30,592 bases of DNA from positions 1 to 30,592 of the IMG/VR virus record IMGVR_UViG_3300022542_000566; one strand, 5' to 3'. The stretch is from a virus. Shown here piece by piece: positions 19,971-28,542 of this stretch. Both the position numbers and the translations under genes were made by a program. The number at the start of each line of letters is the position of its first letter. The stretch's first letter is position 1. The notes beneath the pieces are model-generated. The model searched no databases. It saw nothing but the letters and a program-made list of their open reading frames with translations, and was not told where the DNA came from.

Positions 19971-20783
19971 TTACCACCCCCAATAGCCCGAATTAGTTGT
20001 CATTGCACCGGCCATGCCTACTGGTGGTATTCCAAAACTACCGAGAACGGGTATCTCATCAGGATTCATAAATCCATAGAACGGGAATCGGTAGAGTAAG
20101 GCTATTTCAGAAGCTGAGAGGGCGCGATTATAAATTGTTACGTGGTCAATGATACCATCCATGAAGTCAGCCCAGACACTATTTAATTGGAGACAGCCTA
20201 CTGTTGTATTATCAACTCCACCAGGCGTGTGGTCGGCTGTATCCTGAGTCCCAATTTTCCCATCTAAAACCGCGTATCTACTTGTAGAAGATTCAAAAAT
20301 AGCACCCCATTGCTGCCATTTACCTAATGTTATTACTCCATCACTACTGGCGGCACTTACTCCTGCGGCATCTCTCACACAGGCTTGCACTGTATTAGTA
20401 GTTTTATGAGCACGTAAATAAAGAAAATGCACAGTATTACTATTAGCTACAGCAACAGCCGTAAAATAACTGCTGGGAGTTGATGGTAATTGTTCTACCT
20501 TTACCCAGGCAATCATTGTCATAGGTGCACTTGTCAAGACAGCTTTAGCAGCAAATAATCCTTGACTGCTGGAAAGTTCAAAGTCGATACCAGAACCAAA
20601 ATTACCACCTACCCAAGTTGGAGAATTAACAAAATCCAGAAATAGCCCATTCCCACTCAAATCAAATACTTTATTGCCTGAGCCTTCCGGCATATACCAA
20701 TATCCAACAAGACCATCGTTGATACTCTCCCCTAAATCAAGTGGCCAGCCCATCGGTGGTTTATTATGATATACCCAAGCCAT
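19971..20783 (-). CDS. LamG/concanavalin A-like lectin-domain virion protein, 270 aa
   Basis: GGGAGAT lies before the start. The protein contains the LamG-type pattern GLVGYWYMPEGSGNKVFDLS, then DLSGNGLFLDF, MTMIAWVKVEQ, a sandwich core, and MDGIIDHVTIYNRALSASEI, ending in a Gly/Pro-rich tail. LamG jelly-rolls bind sugars or surface polymers, so it is probably an adsorption protein on the tail or fibre. Neighbours are fibre proteins on both sides. Confidence 0.82.
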   Translation of the reverse strand: MAWVYHNKPPMGWPLDLGESINDGLVGYWYMPEGSGNKVFDLSGNGLFLDFVNSPTWVGGNFGSGIDFELSSSQGLFAAKAVLTSAPMTMIAWVKVEQLPSTPSSYFTAVAVANSNTVHFLYLRAHKTTNTVQACVRDAAGVSAASSDGVITLGKWQQWGAIFESSTSRYAVLDGKIGTQDTADHTPGGVDNTTVGCLQLNSVWADFMDGIIDHVTIYNRALSASEIALLYRFPFYGFMNPDEIPVLGSFGIPPVGMAGAMTTNSGYWGW

Positions 20784-20784
20784 A

Positions 20785-21429
20785 TCAATCTCCCGTCTGA
20801 CTCACAAGAAAAGCTATTTCACATTGTGCAATCGTAGCAGTATCTTCAAGAAAGATAAATTTACCTATATTATCAAGTCCGGCAGTAGCAGGATTTGTAA
20901 CATCCAATACAGTTTGACCAGCAGCCTCTTGTGCCGCAAAGTCAGCTTTTTTTGCGGCGGCGGCGTGTGACAAAGCATTGAAGCGAGTTATATCAGTCCA
21001 TTCATCTAATGAATTTTCTTTTCGACCTTGAACAATAATCTCAATACCCGTTGTATTCACCGTAGTAGAAGATTGGGCTATATCAATATGAAGCGTAGTT
21101 GACCTTGAACCACTACAATCCAGTATACCACTATCCAGGACAGCAGGGGGAGTTATAGTAGTCCATTCCATAACCTGTGTATTTGCCGACTTAGTTATAC
21201 CAGTAGTAGTCATTCCAGTAGTTAAGGTTGCTTTTACTCTACCATGAAACCTACCACCGTTAGGGTCATAAGCGCCATTAAAAACTACCCTTGCCGCTTT
21301 GTAACTCAACGGTATATATACCTGAAAAGTCTTGACGGCCTCGCCTGTTGCAGTATCCTGAGTATAAACATCAGAAGTAGTTTCTTTCTGAAACTGTATA
21401 CCATCTAAAACTGTAATTGTATCAGCCAT
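20785..21429 (-). CDS. Beta-rich virion protein, 214 aa
   Basis: Start has AAGAGAAT upstream. Sequence includes VKTFQVYIPLSYKAARVVFN, GRFHGRVKATLTTGMTTTGI, and STTLHIDIAQSSTTVNTTGI, an alternating beta pattern, then an Ala-rich helix (SHAAAAKKADFAAQEAAG). It looks like a small jelly-roll or baseplate/fibre accessory. Context suggests a tail adsorption component, but no family is recognised. Confidence 0.5.
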   Translation of the reverse strand: MADTITVLDGIQFQKETTSDVYTQDTATGEAVKTFQVYIPLSYKAARVVFNGAYDPNGGRFHGRVKATLTTGMTTTGITKSANTQVMEWTTITPPAVLDSGILDCSGSRSTTLHIDIAQSSTTVNTTGIEIIVQGRKENSLDEWTDITRFNALSHAAAAKKADFAAQEAAGQTVLDVTNPATAGLDNIGKFIFLEDTATIAQCEIAFLVSQTGD

Positions 21430-21995
21430 TATTCTCTTGCCTCCAAATTAATTTTACCTGCTATTTCTAATCCAGATGTAAAAGCCTCAATTATAACAGT
21501 CGAGGCTAAGGCAGCTTGATGTTTATCCCATATCTCATCAGCAACAGCAATTTGTTGTGCGAGGGTTTGTATTTTAGCCCTGGGCACAGTATAAATTTTA
21601 ATATCAATATTTTCTGAATCTGTATTATCGGTTCTTATAGCTATAATAGATGCTTCGTAAGTCGAGATATTTATAGGTGTTATTTTGAGTTCCCAAGTTA
21701 TTGCCATAATTATATCCTCACTTAATGGATATTCTTCATAAGGAAATGGGGGCGGACTTTTGATAATAAATTGATACATATATATTGTCCGTTCCCACTG
21801 TTCCTGTTCCTGTGTATATTGCCAAGGTAAATGTTTTTCACATACTTGAAATATCTGTTGGCGTTCTATCATAGTGTAATAATGAAATACACTATAAGTA
21901 TTTGGGCCAACATCAATATGTCCATCTGTACTAATATATGTTAGTTGGTACGCAGGTGCAAACAGTTCTTCAAATGGTTTGAAGTCTATTGCCAT
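21429..21995 (-). CDS. Virion-region protein, 188 aa, possibly two translation products
   Basis: The first start at 21995 lacks a visible ribosome-binding site. Inside, Met97 (start base 21707) follows GAGGAT and begins MAITWELKITPINISTYEAS, a typical first line of a small phage tail-region protein. The second part has DNTDSENIDIKIYTVPRAKI and a helix (EIWDKHQAALAST). The N-terminal part (FKPFEELFAPAYQLTYIS, then WQYTQEQEQWERTIYMYQF) is aromatic-rich. This may be a fusion of two once-separate genes, or a long form plus a short form. Function unknown. Confidence 0.5.
   Translation of the reverse strand: MAIDFKPFEELFAPAYQLTYISTDGHIDVGPNTYSVFHYYTMIERQQIFQVCEKHLPWQYTQEQEQWERTIYMYQFIIKSPPPFPYEEYPLSEDIIMAITWELKITPINISTYEASIIAIRTDNTDSENIDIKIYTVPRAKIQTLAQQIAVADEIWDKHQAALASTVIIEAFTSGLEIAGKINLEARE
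21714..21719 (-). promoter_or_regulatory. Internal ribosome-binding site before Met97 of the 188-aa gene
   Basis: GAGGAT on the minus strand lies about 6 bases before ATG 21707. The long frame has no equivalent site at its own start, so the short product may be the main one. Confidence 0.45.
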
Positions 21996-21997
21996 TT

Positions 21998-23728
21998 TTA
22001 TACTGCAAGATAATAAGTAACTGTTACGCCTACATTACCAGCAGTTGAACCTTTGACATTTAATGCCTTATTTTGTGTTACTGTATTTAATGGAGTGCCC
22101 TCTGGGAAAGTAATCGCACATCCACCATTAGCTGCAAAATACATTTTACTTGTTACCGCCGTAGCATCCCCATCTTCAAGCCAATAGTTACCAGCAGTAT
22201 CAACTGAAATTATAAGTGATGTTACGAATATTCTTCTTGTTGCTGTTGCTGCAACAATCTCTCTTGCCGTTGTAGTATCAGCATTATCAAGGGTAGCTTT
22301 AGCTGCTTGTGGTTGTAAACCAGTACATAATCTACCATACCTATCAGTTACTAATCTGGCAGCATCCGCATCAGCACCTACATCTGTCGGTAATGCCGTA
22401 CCGTAAGCTGCCCCCATTGTTTGAATACCATCAGCAGGAGCAGCAGAAGCGTGAGTAGCATCCCAATCATCTATAATTTGAACAGCAGTTTCAATATTAG
22501 TTGTATCACCGGCAATAGTAGCTAAATGTGCTACACCATCATCGTCAGTTGCTATAGTTACTCTTTGTGTCTGTGCTGATATTGCTCCCTCACCAGCAGC
22601 AGCATCCGTACCTGCTATATTTATATTAACATTACAATAATTGGCATCATCCCAATCATCCATGATTTCTACTGCCGCTTGAATATTATCAAGTACAGTA
22701 TTGTCTGTAGAGCTAAGATTGGCTGTCACTGTTCCATCAACAGTAATTGTATTTCCACCATCGGAAATATGAAGAGCACCATCAGCATCTACTTGGAACG
22801 GGCCAACGTCCCCATCGGTAATGGTTTGGGGTGAAGATTGGTAAAGCCCACCTACTAAAATATGTTTTGAGCTTCCATCAGACCAATCAGCGTCATCAAT
22901 ATAAACGGCATCATCTATTAACTCTGTTGCTGTTTTTATTGCTCCTGTATCCGCATCTATTGTTCCTAACAATGCAAGAGCAGCGTCACTATTAAAATCC
23001 TGCGTCCACAAAGCCCCCTCTGCTGTACCCCGTAATCCAATCCAATCTGCTTCTGCCGGCGTTACTGTGGTAAGTGCATCATCACGTTCTACCATTATAG
23101 CACTACCCACTTGCGGATTTGCGGTAACTACATCCTCGGTGTATTCTGTACCGCCGCCTGCTCCTGTGACGTGTAATTGTCCGGTGCTACTAACCCTAAG
23201 AGGTACATAATCACCATCGGCAGGTGTCAATGTGGTAAGTGTATCATCACGAACCGCCAGAGCCATCACACCTGTATCCGTAGCCCCCAAGGCAGAATCC
23301 CTTGCTTTACCAAGACTTGTGGCAGCCACGCCAGGAATTATACTAAGAATATCTACATCACCAATGTCAACACCACTATTGGCCGCAAGTTTGCCTATGG
23401 CTGCCGTTCCTGCGGTCAGGGTAACGTCACCTATATCTACTCCACTATTTGCTGCTAACTTACCAATAGCATTAGTACCTGCTGGTAGAGACTCACCAAA
23501 TTTAATATCGCCGATATAAGTAGCATCGGTAATGTCATTAGCCGGTGCAACTCGCACAGCATTAAGTTTAACACCAATATCAGTAGCTATTGGTTCAGTG
23601 CCATTAAGCGTACCATCTACTAATTTAACAAACTGAACCAAACCTTGTGCATGTGTACCGTCTACTTGAATATCATCAGCGGCCACAGTAGCACCTGACC
23701 CTGGAGTTACGTTTATATTGTCAGCCAT
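21998..23728 (-). CDS. Repetitive tail fibre/adsorption protein, 576 aa
   Basis: AAGGAAAA precedes the start. The Ala/Asp/Thr/Gly-rich protein has an internal repeat, AGTNAIGKLAANSGVDIGDV (83-102) and AGTAAIGKLAANSGVDIGDV (106-125), LAVRDDTLTTLTPADGDYVP followed by LRVSSTGQLHV, a related VERDDALTTVTPAEADWIGL, and later EIMDDWDD/QIIDDWDA units. The C-terminal domain from about residue 480 is a beta sandwich (RRIFVTSLIISVDTAGNYWL). These features suit a long virion fibre that reaches the host surface. Repeats differ at third positions, so they are old rather than assembly artefacts. Confidence 0.7.
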   Translation of the reverse strand: MADNINVTPGSGATVAADDIQVDGTHAQGLVQFVKLVDGTLNGTEPIATDIGVKLNAVRVAPANDITDATYIGDIKFGESLPAGTNAIGKLAANSGVDIGDVTLTAGTAAIGKLAANSGVDIGDVDILSIIPGVAATSLGKARDSALGATDTGVMALAVRDDTLTTLTPADGDYVPLRVSSTGQLHVTGAGGGTEYTEDVVTANPQVGSAIMVERDDALTTVTPAEADWIGLRGTAEGALWTQDFNSDAALALLGTIDADTGAIKTATELIDDAVYIDDADWSDGSSKHILVGGLYQSSPQTITDGDVGPFQVDADGALHISDGGNTITVDGTVTANLSSTDNTVLDNIQAAVEIMDDWDDANYCNVNINIAGTDAAAGEGAISAQTQRVTIATDDDGVAHLATIAGDTTNIETAVQIIDDWDATHASAAPADGIQTMGAAYGTALPTDVGADADAARLVTDRYGRLCTGLQPQAAKATLDNADTTTAREIVAATATRRIFVTSLIISVDTAGNYWLEDGDATAVTSKMYFAANGGCAITFPEGTPLNTVTQNKALNVKGSTAGNVGVTVTYYLAV

Positions 23729-23737
23729 AATTTTTCC

Positions 23738-24169
23738 TTATGTTGTGTAGGTTAAAGCAAGTAAAAGTCCGATTGGGTTTCCTGTTACTATCACAGAAAC
23801 AGCAGTAAAATACATCTCATCATCGTCTACATAAAATATAATAGCGTCACTTGAATCTTTAATTACTGTTCCTGCCCATTCAGGCGTTGCATCCGTATGA
23901 ATATTTTGTGGGCAAGAAAGGGTTATTGTTCCATCCCCATCATCGGTAACTATTATTTGATTTGTAGTACCTGCTATCCATGCCGTTAGGTCAGCAACTG
24001 ATTCAAAAACTTTACCTGAATCGGTAGCAACCAATCTACTTGCTATCAAATCAGTTAAAGTAATACTCTTGAAAGGTGGATTTGCAGTATAACCCAACTC
24101 TTTAGATATTCTTCTAAAGTTTTTCTTGACACTGATATCACAATTCTTGGCTTCTGGAAGCAACGGCAT
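23738..24169 (-). CDS. Fibre-module virion protein, 143 aa
   Basis: Good site GAGGT before the start. After a basic N-terminus the protein contains LIASRLVATDSGKVFESVAD, then LTAWIAGTTNQIIVTDDGDG and TITLSCPQNIHTDATPEWAG. This ASRLVATD...VADLTxWIAGTxNQI...DDGDGTxTLSxPQxIH module is a recurring building block in environmental phage fibres. It may link the tail tube to the following fibre proteins. Confidence 0.65.
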   Translation of the reverse strand: MPLLPEAKNCDISVKKNFRRISKELGYTANPPFKSITLTDLIASRLVATDSGKVFESVADLTAWIAGTTNQIIVTDDGDGTITLSCPQNIHTDATPEWAGTVIKDSSDAIIFYVDDDEMYFTAVSVIVTGNPIGLLLALTYTT

Positions 24170-24172
24170 CTT

Positions 24173-24718
24173 TTACCTCGCTAACATTTGAAGTAATGCT
24201 GAGTAATCAGGGTATACATCTTCTATCCTTTCAAGGAATCCTGCCTTTTGTCCCATCACACCAAGCTGTCTTTGCTGCATAATATCTTCAAGCCTTAACC
24301 GTGCGGGAGCACCAACATCTGCTTCCCATTGTTTACCAATACCGGCAGCGGTAGTCGTACCATACATACCACCAGAAATCATTTGCTGCATTTGTTGTCC
24401 AACACCTTTGGTTCGAGCAGATTCTATTTCTCCCAAACCTCGTTTCTCAAATGCACCACCGGGCCCGACCATCCCCATCATTTTATCATACATTGCTTCA
24501 ATCTGTTTTCGTCTTTGTATATTAGCCCGCCTTGCACTTCTTGATTGAGCACCAACTTGTCTTGTCACCGCTTGTTGTTGTCGAGCACGATTCCTGGCAG
24601 CTATATCCCGATTCATAGATGCAATAGTTCTTTCATACCAACCCCCGCCAGCTTGAGGCCCAATTTCCACTTCGCTGCCCCTCGCCATTCCAAAATCCCA
24701 CCCTGTTTTGAGTGCCAT
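24173..24718 (-). CDS. Helical internal virion-like protein, 181 aa
   Basis: AAAGGAT before the start. The sequence is Arg/Gln/Gly/Met-rich: RDIAARNRARQQQAVTRQVG, KMMGMVGPGGAFEKRGLGEI, GTTTAAGIGKQWEADVGAPA, then DIMQQRQLGVMGQKAGFLER and IEDVYPDYSALLQML. Such Gly/Gln-rich helical proteins following the tail hub are often ejected or internal virion proteins in short-tailed phages. No enzymatic motif is seen. Confidence 0.5.
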   Translation of the reverse strand: MALKTGWDFGMARGSEVEIGPQAGGGWYERTIASMNRDIAARNRARQQQAVTRQVGAQSRSARRANIQRRKQIEAMYDKMMGMVGPGGAFEKRGLGEIESARTKGVGQQMQQMISGGMYGTTTAAGIGKQWEADVGAPARLRLEDIMQQRQLGVMGQKAGFLERIEDVYPDYSALLQMLAR

Positions 24719-24730
24719 AGTCTTATCCTT

Positions 24731-26323
24731 TTATCTTATTTTCCCTGCTTCTTTTATCTCGCCGAACACCTTATTGATGGCAAAAGTTTCAGAGGCAGTG
24801 GAGTTCAATAATTTCAAACCAATATAAGCTCCACGAACTCTTGTTCGGATTCTATCTTTACGGCCAGTACCGCTTAATGTACCAGAAGTAAATGGTGTAT
24901 CACCATCCTTAATTTTTTCAATTACTGTTTCTGCATCATCCCCAATGTGTATTTCATATGATACACCATCTGTATCGCTAAAACTTCCACCTGCACCACC
25001 CCCCGCTAATTCAAAAACCAAAGACGTCAACCGGCCCTCCCTATCATTATCCTTTGTCAAATGCTGAATAGGCCAAACAGCATAGCTTGATATGGCATCA
25101 TCACTTCCACCAATATCATCATCCTTTGCTGTTTCATCAAACTTCCTGATATACCCATCTTTGCAACCAACCAACAAATCTGCATAGTCATTATCGTTTG
25201 CAGCATAATAAAACAATGAATAAGGCCCACACTCGTCAGGATAACTTTCAGGAAAGAACCCTCCGAGCTTTAAGTCATACCAATAATTAGAGTTACTCCC
25301 ATCAGACAGCTTAGTGATACAAATTAGTATTCCGTGCCTTTTTCTATCATAAGCCATCGTGATACGATGAGTCGATGGGTTGGCATCCTCATCACTAATT
25401 AAATTAGGCAATGAAATCTCAGTAAGGTTCTCAACTGAACGAAATCCAAGTGGTATCTTATAAATTCCACCTGTTCCAAAGAAGTAAAGATTACCGCCCC
25501 CATCAAAGCACCAACTGTTAGCACCAAACATCCCCACAGTTAAGTCAACCTCATCTATCTCCCCACCAGCGGCGGGGTCTCCTGTCAACACCCATATAGT
25601 TGAGGCACATCCAAAGATTAGGTAATCATCCTTGTAGGGAATCAAAGCTCGTATAATGTCCCCCGTCTCACCCGCATCAGCATTGTTTCCTGCGGCTGCC
25701 GTCAATGGGTCGGTAGAGGCATAAACCCAATTCCAAGGGTTACCTATTTTAGACATATACCACTGGTGAGGATAATTGGGATTACCAGCAAGAACATTCC
25801 TACCACGATATAGGCATCCAAGATATGCCTTGGTTGGCATCGTACCGCTTGCCCCACCAGCGTAAGGTGTCCAATCATACCAATGCGGATTATTGGCTAC
25901 CGCCGAAGGCACACGGGTTTCAGGGGCCATACTTCCCCCAGACAGTGTGTAACCTGCAGTAGTAACAAAAGTCCCGCTTGTCACATAACCGTAGATTTCT
26001 GTTTTGGCAGTATTAACAAAATCAACTATCATTGTAGCAGCAGATGTTGCTTGTGTTACAGTTGAACCTCTTGTCGGAGCAGTTGTTAGAGCAGTTACAG
26101 TTAATTTAGTATTAACAAAATCTGCTACTTTGAGATTTGCACCATTAACCACAAATACTTTCTGGAAGGCTTCATACATATTGAGTTGGTCACTGGTGTC
26201 TATATCACCATTAGCTGCACCCAACTCTGTCATTGTTCCTGCACTCACTTCGTACCATACCTCGTCAGTCCCGACAGCAACCAATCTTCTAATAGTTGCT
26301 CTTTCATTTATAGAAACAGCCAT
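24731..26323 (-). CDS. Propeller-type tail/stabilisation protein, main (C-terminal) part, 530 aa
   Basis: Residues 1-28 (NERATIRRLVAVGTDEVWYE) look like the first propeller blade after an N-terminal strand. Later segments include DQLNMYEAFQKVFVVNGANL, YPHQWYMSKIGNPWNW, ALIPYKDDYLIFGCASTIWV, MFGANSWCFDGGGNLYFFGT and FEPVENL-like strands, then a C-terminal beta domain. The pattern matches beta-propeller tail tubular or DNA-stabilisation proteins at the head-tail interface. The usual N-terminus (proline/Asn-rich, RPG motif) is missing here but is found alone at 27281-27511, so the gene appears split. Its first strands are duplicated in the end of the upstream 318-residue protein. Confidence 0.65.
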   Translation of the reverse strand: MAVSINERATIRRLVAVGTDEVWYEVSAGTMTELGAANGDIDTSDQLNMYEAFQKVFVVNGANLKVADFVNTKLTVTALTTAPTRGSTVTQATSAATMIVDFVNTAKTEIYGYVTSGTFVTTAGYTLSGGSMAPETRVPSAVANNPHWYDWTPYAGGASGTMPTKAYLGCLYRGRNVLAGNPNYPHQWYMSKIGNPWNWVYASTDPLTAAAGNNADAGETGDIIRALIPYKDDYLIFGCASTIWVLTGDPAAGGEIDEVDLTVGMFGANSWCFDGGGNLYFFGTGGIYKIPLGFRSVENLTEISLPNLISDEDANPSTHRITMAYDRKRHGILICITKLSDGSNSNYWYDLKLGGFFPESYPDECGPYSLFYYAANDNDYADLLVGCKDGYIRKFDETAKDDDIGGSDDAISSYAVWPIQHLTKDNDREGRLTSLVFELAGGGAGGSFSDTDGVSYEIHIGDDAETVIEKIKDGDTPFTSGTLSGTGRKDRIRTRVRGAYIGLKLLNSTASETFAINKVFGEIKEAGKIR

Positions 26324-27279
26324 TATATTTGCTCATAAAATATCGTACTATTAGCCGCAACTACTAATCTTCTAATTGTGGTCATAAAATTCAAACCAGT
26401 ATATTCCCAATCCGTTCCCTGAGTTCCAGGTGGGTTGTCATAAGGCCCAGCACCATTACCACCACTGATAAGTCTATAACTTACCCGTATTTGGTCATAA
26501 TTAATAGACCCAAAATTCCAAGTATCACCTGTTGTCGTGCCATATATATTTGTAGCATCTATACGCCACTCATAAGTAGTTTCATAGCCCAGTGTTCCAA
26601 AAGCAATAGCCCAATTTACGGCAGCTTGGGCATCCCCAACTCGTACCCAACTGTCACCTTGTATACGAAAATAAACCTCATAGGTATCGGCAGCAGGGTC
26701 AGAAGCATCCCAACTCAATGGAGTTTCATCCAAAGTTATATCTGACCCAGTGTGAGAAGGTGATGGGTTAGTGGGTTTACCAGGGAGAATCGGGTCGCCC
26801 CAAGTTTCAAATAATATATCAACACTTGATACTGCTGTCCAATTACTGCCCGAATCAGAAGAAAGTAAACTTTCTCCATTAGCGTATGTTGGAGAAGAAA
26901 TATCTGCTTTCGGCATTACCCGATTATCTAAATCACCAGATGCTGTTCTCATTACAATAGCATATCTGGTTGAAGCAGATAACGCATAAGGTATAGAAAA
27001 AGTGTACTCCACCCACGCACCAGCAGTACTGGTAGTGTACGAAGTTGGGTCGTCCGTTATAGATGCGAGGTCTGCATCAGTAGGCTTATTATTACCATCT
27101 ACAGCTTTTATACTTATTGTTACTGTACCAGGAGCACCTATTTTATAGACCAATAGTTTAACGGAACTAATGGTAAAACCAACAGCTAATGTAGTAAAAG
27201 TTTGAGCCTTCCATTTTGTAGCATAAAAACCAGCGGCACCGTCCTCGCCCGTAATATAATATTCAAACCTATCTGCCAT
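26323..27279 (-). CDS. Adhesin-like protein inserted in the propeller gene, 318 aa
   Basis: The start is only one base from the preceding stop, after GGTGGTATAGT. Residues 1-160 form a jelly-roll-like module (AQTFTTLAVGFTISSVKLLV, then YALSASTRYAIVMRT), about 165-262 a fibronectin III-like module (PTNPSPSHTGSDITLDETPL, YEWRIDATNIYGTTTGDTW), and the last residues are MTTIRRLVVAANSTIFYEQI. The tail resembles the start of the next gene's product (ATIRRLVAVGTDEVWYEV). It therefore looks like a receptor-binding or virion-decorating cassette inserted in the propeller gene, carrying a copy of the boundary. Jelly-roll and Fn3 assignments are by pattern. Confidence 0.6.
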   Translation of the reverse strand: MADRFEYYITGEDGAAGFYATKWKAQTFTTLAVGFTISSVKLLVYKIGAPGTVTISIKAVDGNNKPTDADLASITDDPTSYTTSTAGAWVEYTFSIPYALSASTRYAIVMRTASGDLDNRVMPKADISSPTYANGESLLSSDSGSNWTAVSSVDILFETWGDPILPGKPTNPSPSHTGSDITLDETPLSWDASDPAADTYEVYFRIQGDSWVRVGDAQAAVNWAIAFGTLGYETTYEWRIDATNIYGTTTGDTWNFGSINYDQIRVSYRLISGGNGAGPYDNPPGTQGTDWEYTGLNFMTTIRRLVVAANSTIFYEQI

Positions 27280-27280
27280 A

Positions 27281-27511
27281 CTATACCACCGAAGCTACGG
27301 TGCAACAAGCAACTACAGGCTGTTCCGCTGCACCAACCTGCGTACCTGCTCCCCACTTATCAAGCCCAGGTCTTTGAACAATTATAATTCTTCCACCAAA
27401 GCCCTTAGCCCTTACATTGTTCATATACTCAGAGGTATTAGGTGCTGGTGTATCAGCGGGTAACCCAACATTTATCCCACGAATGGGAGGAGTGAACTCA
27501 ATGTTTGCCAT
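27281..27511 (-). CDS. Propeller-type tail protein, detached N-terminal part, 76 aa
   Basis: Good site AGAGGT before the start. Residues FTPPIRGINVGLPADTPAPN, TSEYMNNVRAKGFGGRIIIV and QRPGLDKWGAGTQV match the conserved opening of propeller-type virion proteins (Asn-rich strand, R-x-x-x-RPG). The product stops at VVACCTVASVV, where the first blade should begin; that blade is found in the gene at 24731 and, in a second form, at the end of the 26323 product. It may still be translated and assemble with the separate main part. Confidence 0.6.
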   Translation of the reverse strand: MANIEFTPPIRGINVGLPADTPAPNTSEYMNNVRAKGFGGRIIIVQRPGLDKWGAGTQVGAAEQPVVACCTVASVV

Positions 27512-27512
27512 A

Positions 27513-27746
27513 TTACTTACCTCTTTTTATTCTACGTAACATAGCATCTGCTGTTTCTCTTCCCCGACCATAGTATGCAATCTTTTTTCCTCCCTTTGGC
27601 TTCCCTGCTTTTACCCATTGGGCAAGGCCCATAGCTTTTTTTCCAACACCTTTGTGATACGCTTGCCACTCAGTCAATAAACTTTTCTTCTTTTTTGTTT
27701 TTCTTTTCAATCGCCACGTTTTTATTGGGCCTGTAATTTTAGCCAT
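27513..27746 (-). CDS. Very basic 77-aa protein
   Basis: GGTGGGAT before the start. The protein is about one third Lys/Arg, with RLKRKTKKKKSLLTEWQAYH near the start, LAQWVKAGKPKGGKKIAYYG in the middle and MLRRIKRGK at the end. This composition suggests binding to packaged DNA or to a negatively charged surface rather than enzymatic action. It sits just upstream of the propeller N-terminal piece in the late operon. No family recognised. Confidence 0.6.
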   Translation of the reverse strand: MAKITGPIKTWRLKRKTKKKKSLLTEWQAYHKGVGKKAMGLAQWVKAGKPKGGKKIAYYGRGRETADAMLRRIKRGK

Positions 27747-27748
27747 AA

Positions 27749-28102
27749 TTATCCCACCAAGTAAGTTATATCAATAATTGCATTTGCATCTGCACTATAA
27801 AAATAGAGTTCTGCTACATCTGAAATAGGAACCCAAAGCGGCTGACACGCCGAGGCACTTGCTTCGGTCGTACCATCATAAATATACTGTCTACCTAAGT
27901 CAACGCCTAAAGTGGAAGATGCTGCAACACCAAAATTCATTTTTACAACTTCTGTATTAGCAATAGCAGCCTGCACAAAACACCCCTTACAAGGCAAACT
28001 TGTACCACCATTGCCTTGACCAACATTAGTTGCACAAGTAACTCTAACAGAACCACCTGTAGGACAAATACGCTGCTGCTTACCATCATACTTTGTACCC
28101 AT
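27749..28102 (-). CDS. Small virion protein, 117 aa
   Basis: Strong site AAAGGGG. Four Cys residues (RICPTGGSVRVTC, PCKGC) and beta strands (FVQAAIANTEVVKMNFGVAA, VAELYFYSADANAIIDITYL) suggest a small beta sandwich, perhaps a decoration or joining protein on the head or tail. No recognised family; placed by operon context. Confidence 0.5.
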   Translation of the reverse strand: MGTKYDGKQQRICPTGGSVRVTCATNVGQGNGGTSLPCKGCFVQAAIANTEVVKMNFGVAASSTLGVDLGRQYIYDGTTEASASACQPLWVPISDVAELYFYSADANAIIDITYLVG

Positions 28103-28115
28103 TATTCACCCCTTT

Positions 28116-28490
28116 CTAAGTGGCCTCATTACTTAACTCTACCCAGCCAAGCGTACTGCCCATCCAGACCAAATCTGAATAACCACCAGCAGCCGTCATT
28201 TGGGTGGCACTATCACCAGTGGTGGCGGTTACATCTACAGTACTGGTTGCGGCATAAACCTCAAGTATAACCAAGCATCGCTGACCATAATATTTTCCGT
28301 TTGGGAGAGTAATAGTCATAGCACTTCCACTTGTACCATCAACTCTGATTACTCTATCTACAATAAAATTATCCGATGCACCACCAACTCTTGCTGTATA
28401 AGTAGTAACTGTAGTTGAAGTTGTTAATGCTTTGGTGCGGAGGTCGTAGGCCTTCCGCTGTGTTTCAAAAAAGTTCCCAGCACTTGCCAT
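28116..28490 (-). CDS. Small beta-rich virion protein, 124 aa
   Basis: AAGGAAG before the start. After a short helix (FFETQRKAYDLRTKAL) the protein is nearly all beta-like (TSTTVTTYTARVGGASDNFI, MTITLPNGKYYGQRCLVILE, STVDVTATTGD). A pattern of Thr/Val/Gly strands and length near 120 residues is common in minor capsid or decoration proteins, and YYGQRxLVILE recurs in environmental phage virion proteins. Function inferred from context only. Confidence 0.5.
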   Translation of the reverse strand: MASAGNFFETQRKAYDLRTKALTTSTTVTTYTARVGGASDNFIVDRVIRVDGTSGSAMTITLPNGKYYGQRCLVILEVYAATSTVDVTATTGDSATQMTAAGGYSDLVWMGSTLGWVELSNEAT

Positions 28491-28542
28491 AATTTTGCTT
28501 CCTTAATTAGTTCTTTGCATTAAAAAATTTTATACCCCCACA

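Noticed and set aside
23177-23519. Plus-strand frames opposite the repetitive fibre gene, rich in Ser/Ala/Pro
   Set aside because: Composition mirrors the repeats on the opposite strand, with no ribosome-binding site or domain.
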